NCBI GenBank assembly: GCA_021780695.1
Contig: JAJXYD010000011.1
Span: 30,636-94,635, forward strand
Reading direction: 5' to 3'
Source of the DNA: Deltaproteobacteria bacterium
Lineage (GTDB): Bacteria > Desulfobacterota > Syntrophobacteria > Syntrophobacterales > Syntrophobacteraceae
Length of the DNA: 64,000 nucleotides
Every line of letters starts with the position of its first letter. The first letter of the stretch is position 1. The position numbers and the translations under genes are program-made. This document shows, one piece after another, positions 62,327-64,000 of the stretch. Below the pieces are notes generated by a model. The model ran no database searches and was not told the DNA's origin. It saw nothing but the letters and a program-made list of their open reading frames with translations.

Positions 62327-63412
62327 CTAGAGGCTTTCTTCCAGCTCCCTTTTAAGCATTTGTCTCTGGTCTAGCAGCGCGGGAGGCATCTGAGCATAGG
62401 TGTTTTCGAACATGTCCAGGGGGTCTAGAGCCTTTTGTGTAATCTGTTCCCAACGCTGTTCGGCCTGGCTGATTTGCGCCTTGATGTCCTGGGCGATCAA
62501 GGGGATGTCCTGTTGGCCGAGCAGGCCCTTGTTTGTCAGGTATTTTTCAAATCGCGTGATGGGGTCTTTGCTCTGCCACTGCGCGACTTCCTCTTCGCTG
62601 CGGTACTTTTGGGGATCGTCCGCGGTCGTGTGCATCGAAAGCCGGTAAGTTATCAGTTCTATAAGAGTCGGCCCGCCGCCCGCTCTGCCACGATCCGCGG
62701 CCTCTCTAACCGCCCGGTAGACCGCCAGAACGTCGTTTCCGTCCACCTGGATCCCCTCCATGTCGTAGGCAAGAGCCTTTTGAGCCAATGTGGCCGAATT
62801 TGTCTGCCGTTTTCTGGGCAGGGAAATTGCCCACTGGTTGTTCTGGCAGATAAAAATGACCGGAGCCCGATAGACCGCGGCAAAATTCATCGCTTCGTGA
62901 AAATCGCCCTGCGATGTGGCTCCGTCGCCAAAAAAGGTGGCCGCCACGGCTTTTTGCCCCCGGTATTTCATCCCAAGTCCGATTCCCACGGCATGAGACA
63001 TCTGAGAGCCTACGGGCACTGATACGGGAAGCAAATTTAGCCCTTCCGGAAGCGGTTCGCACTCGCTGTAGCCGCTGTAATAGAGAAGAACACTTTCCAT
63101 CGGTTTGCCCCGCCAAATCTCAACCGGGGTCTCCCGAAAGGAGGGTATGATCCAGTCCTGGGGTTCAAGGGCGGCAGCTGCACCAATCTGTGCCTCCTGC
63201 CCCTTTACCGGCGCAAAGGTTCCCAGTTTGCCCTGCCTTTGAAGAATGAGCATTCTTTCATCAAAACTTCTCCCCAGCACCATCCCCCGGTAGAGCTTTA
63301 GCAGCAGTTCTTCGGGCAGTGCCGGGTCCAGGGCCTGGTCTACCTTACCCTCCTGGTCAAGAATCGAGAGGTATTTGACGCGGTATGCAAGATCGATCTG
63401 CTGGATAGGCAT
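62327..63412 (-). CDS. pdhA: 2-oxoacid dehydrogenase E1 alpha subunit
   Basis: A 361-residue E1 alpha subunit with the TPP motif GDGATSQGDFHEAMNFAA ending in NN (CQNNQWAIS) and the phosphorylation-loop-like region YRLSMHTTADDP. The ATG at 63412 is preferred because GAGGTGA lies upstream; a GTG at 63427 is an alternative. It heads the operon pdhA-pdhB-pdhC-lpd. Anaerobes more often use pyruvate:ferredoxin oxidoreductase, so a branched-chain or acetoin-type role is also possible. Confidence 0.93.
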   Translation of the reverse strand: MPIQQIDLAYRVKYLSILDQEGKVDQALDPALPEELLLKLYRGMVLGRSFDERMLILQRQGKLGTFAPVKGQEAQIGAAAALEPQDWIIPSFRETPVEIWRGKPMESVLLYYSGYSECEPLPEGLNLLPVSVPVGSQMSHAVGIGLGMKYRGQKAVAATFFGDGATSQGDFHEAMNFAAVYRAPVIFICQNNQWAISLPRKRQTNSATLAQKALAYDMEGIQVDGNDVLAVYRAVREAADRGRAGGGPTLIELITYRLSMHTTADDPQKYRSEEEVAQWQSKDPITRFEKYLTNKGLLGQQDIPLIAQDIKAQISQAEQRWEQITQKALDPLDMFENTYAQMPPALLDQRQMLKRELEESL

Positions 63413-63891
63413 TATTGTTTTTCTCACCTCTTATTAGGTACTTAAACGAATAAACACCCTGATGGCAAGCGCTCAATATAAGTACGGCCTCTTTCCCCCG
63501 CCACAGGATAGGCCGCATATCCCCCTTAAATCTTAATATCTATAGCGTCTAGCATAGGCAAACAAAAAACTGAATAACTATCTTGGCATCTTCCACCATA
63601 TATATCTTCCTTGTAGTGGCGCCCAAATCGACCAAAACCTTGGCTTCTACTGACCGCCTTTGCCGGAATCAGACGAGGTCGTCTCGGCCTGTCGCCATCT
63701 CGGAAACCAGCCCCCAAGACGTTCCTGGCGCTAAAAAAAAGGAAAACAAGCGCGGTGGGGAAAAGAACCGGCTTTCAGGAAGTTTTTTGGAATCCAGGGG
63801 GGGCAAAATCTGGGGGTGGAGGGGAGAATGAAGCCCGGAGCGGATCTGTGGTAGTGGTGTTGGAGTGTTTTCATTTTTTTAAATTTTTGTA
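63413..63891. other. Non-coding region upstream of pdhA
   Basis: Spacer that must hold the pdhA promoter on the minus strand. Short frames here have no family features or ribosome sites. Purine-rich runs lie at about 63735-63830 and an AT-rich tract at 63870-63890. Nothing else recognised. Confidence 0.4.
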
Positions 63892-63920
63892 TTGACTGGG
63901 GGGTCTGGTTGTTATAGATA
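63892..63920 (+). promoter_or_regulatory. Strong-looking promoter reading out of the window
   Basis: TTGACT (63892-63897) with TAGATA 17 bases on (63915-63920), or TATAGA 15 bases on. It is preceded by an AT-rich tract (TTTTTTTAAATTTTTG) like an UP element and followed by GCCCCTGCC, a GC-rich discriminator as found at promoters of stable RNA or ribosomal genes. The gene it serves is beyond the right edge. Confidence 0.5.
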
Positions 63921-64000
63921 TGCCCCTGCCTTCGGGCGCAAAGCAAAAGGGTAGTGACGGTCCCTGGTAAAATGACTATTTTAGAAGTGGTCCTTTCCTC

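Noticed and set aside
1..64000. CRISPR arrays, tRNA genes, insertion sequences, prophage
   Set aside because: No spaced direct repeats, no T-loop GGTTCGANTCC in a cloverleaf context, and no transposase, integrase or phage structural motifs were seen.

Overview
The window looks like chromosomal DNA of a free-living, probably anaerobic bacterium of the former Deltaproteobacteria (Desulfobacterota, perhaps near Syntrophobacterales). This is an inference from gene content: a HybA/HybB-type periplasmic ferredoxin and quinone module, a sigma-54-type two-component pair, an EtfA with an N-terminal ferredoxin domain, a probable selenoprotein, type IV pilus minor-pilin genes, and GC-rich codon use. There are no rRNA or tRNA genes, CRISPR arrays, integrases, transposases or phage genes. 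The window is an ordinary backbone with several unusual genes.

Layout. 1-2460: a sensor histidine kinase cut by the left edge and its NtrC-like partner. 2512-5443 (minus): an electron-transfer operon of a membrane-anchored GcvH-like protein that lacks the lipoyl lysine, a Tat-exported HybA-like four-cluster ferredoxin and a HybB/NrfD-like membrane protein, with no catalytic subunit alongside. 6036-6644 (minus): a DsbA/FrnE-like protein with an in-frame UGA in the redox motif (U-P-W-C), a good Shine-Dalgarno before the upstream ATG and a SECIS-like hairpin just after the UGA. This is the most notable find, because a normal ORF call loses its N terminus. 7063-12469: propionyl-CoA synthetase, a diadenylate cyclase fused to a YbbR region, a DUF2914 protein, a Nudix hydrolase and a degenerate FmdE-like protein. 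12760-21226 (minus): minor-pilin cluster pilE, a small secreted protein, a giant PilY1, fimT, pilV, pilW, pilX. 21709-27641: glycosyltransferase, TrmI, YggT/DivIVA, a Trm112-like peptide, DUF4416, aroE, aroA.

27750-32418 is a complete branched-chain-amino-acid-type ABC transporter (livJHMGF). 32415-36500 holds a small hypothetical gene, two lipoproteins, gltX and the yceD-rpmF pair behind a near-consensus promoter. 37085-42400 is a fatty-acid cluster: acyl-CoA dehydrogenase, EtfB, EtfA, FabG and FabF, without acyl carrier protein. 42496-47708 has an HDOD protein, a membrane acyltransferase, a glycosyltransferase-like protein and a beta-CASP nuclease. 47910-50204 is a secreted seven-repeat beta-propeller protein.

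50624-58207 is a plus-strand operon joining a partner-switching module (PP2C phosphatase with receiver, RsbW-like kinase, STAS protein) to cheA-cheW-cheB-cheR, with no chemoreceptor or stand-alone cheY nearby. 58398-63412 (minus) is a 2-oxoacid dehydrogenase operon (E1 alpha, E1 beta, E2, E3). The right edge carries a strong-looking promoter reading out of the window.

Together the metabolic genes suit an organism that activates short-chain acids, oxidises acyl-CoA through ETF, imports amino acids and moves electrons through membrane quinone modules. The pilus, surface-propeller and Che/Rsb genes suit surface attachment and its regulation. No experimental or database evidence was available.
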